DNA of 6,234 bases from SAR86 cluster bacterium (GTDB lineage: Bacteria; Pseudomonadota; Gammaproteobacteria; Pseudomonadales; Azotimanducaceae): NCBI GenBank assembly GCA_013204195.1, contig JABMOJ010000120.1, positions 1-6,234 of the forward strand. The letters are read 5' to 3'. The first letter of the stretch is position 1. Each line of letters starts with the position of its first letter. The notes below the pieces were generated by a model. The model was not told where the DNA came from, ran no database searches, and was given only the letters and a program-made list of their open reading frames with translations. A program made the position numbers and the translations under genes. This document shows, piece after piece, positions 6,189-6,234 of this stretch.

Positions 6189-6234
6189 TTCTGATGATTG
6201 ATAATTATGATTCGTTTACCTACAACATCGTCCA
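6185..6234 (+). CDS. trpG: Anthranilate synthase component II (glutamine amidotransferase), partial N-terminus
   Basis: Only the first 16 codons are in the window. They read MILMIDNYDSFTYNIV, the characteristic opening of TrpG/PabA class-I glutamine amidotransferases, which hydrolyse glutamine and channel ammonia to TrpE. The ATG overlaps the trpE stop by four bases, and GGGG (6174-6177) sits seven bases upstream as a Shine-Dalgarno. The direct coupling to trpE identifies it as TrpG rather than a stand-alone PabA, although many bacteria use one protein for both roles. Catalytic Cys/His/Glu lie beyond the right edge; trpD and trpC are expected downstream by analogy with Pseudomonas trpGDC. Confidence 0.93.
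   Translation, partial: MILMIDNYDSFTYNIV

Noticed and set aside
1..6234. Mobile element, CRISPR array, tRNA, defence or toxin-antitoxin system
   Set aside because: No terminal repeats, transposase motifs, spaced repeats or tRNA-like folds were seen, and essentially all coding space is explained by six housekeeping genes.

Overview
The window is a compact stretch of gammaproteobacterial chromosome. Its base composition is moderate, roughly mid-50s %GC by eye. The proteins read most like those of the Pseudomonas/Cellvibrionales side of the class: LptD, AmgK and MurU form a neighbourhood known from Pseudomonas, and Rpe, TrpE and TrpG match the proteobacterial forms closely. The genus cannot be fixed from the sequence alone.

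Layout: (1) From the left edge to about 1729, minus strand, is the N-terminal two thirds of lptD, the outer-membrane LPS translocon; its C-terminus lies off the window. The whole stretch is one stop-free minus-strand frame. (2) About 170 bases separate the lptD signal-peptide region from the divergent gene amgK. (3) amgK (1899-2969) and murU (2966-3625) overlap by four bases and form a two-gene unit for cell-wall sugar recycling: MurNAc/GlcNAc is phosphorylated at C1, then MurNAc-1-P becomes UDP-MurNAc. (4) After a 70-base gap with a possible promoter comes rpe (about 3696-4385), pentose-phosphate epimerase. (5) A 240-base non-coding gap holds a perfect TATAAT box, an 8-bp palindrome upstream of it and a small hairpin; it looks like the control region of trpE. 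(6) trpE (4626-6188) overlaps trpG by four bases, and trpG runs off the right edge after 16 codons.

The themes are envelope biogenesis (lptD, amgK, murU) and central/aromatic metabolism (rpe, trpEG). I found no mobile element, CRISPR array, tRNA, rRNA, toxin-antitoxin pair or defence gene, and no evidence of a new system. The points most worth checking are the missing conventional start codon for lptD, the unusual trpE control region, and the direct rpe-trpE junction without the gph gene that lies there in Pseudomonas.
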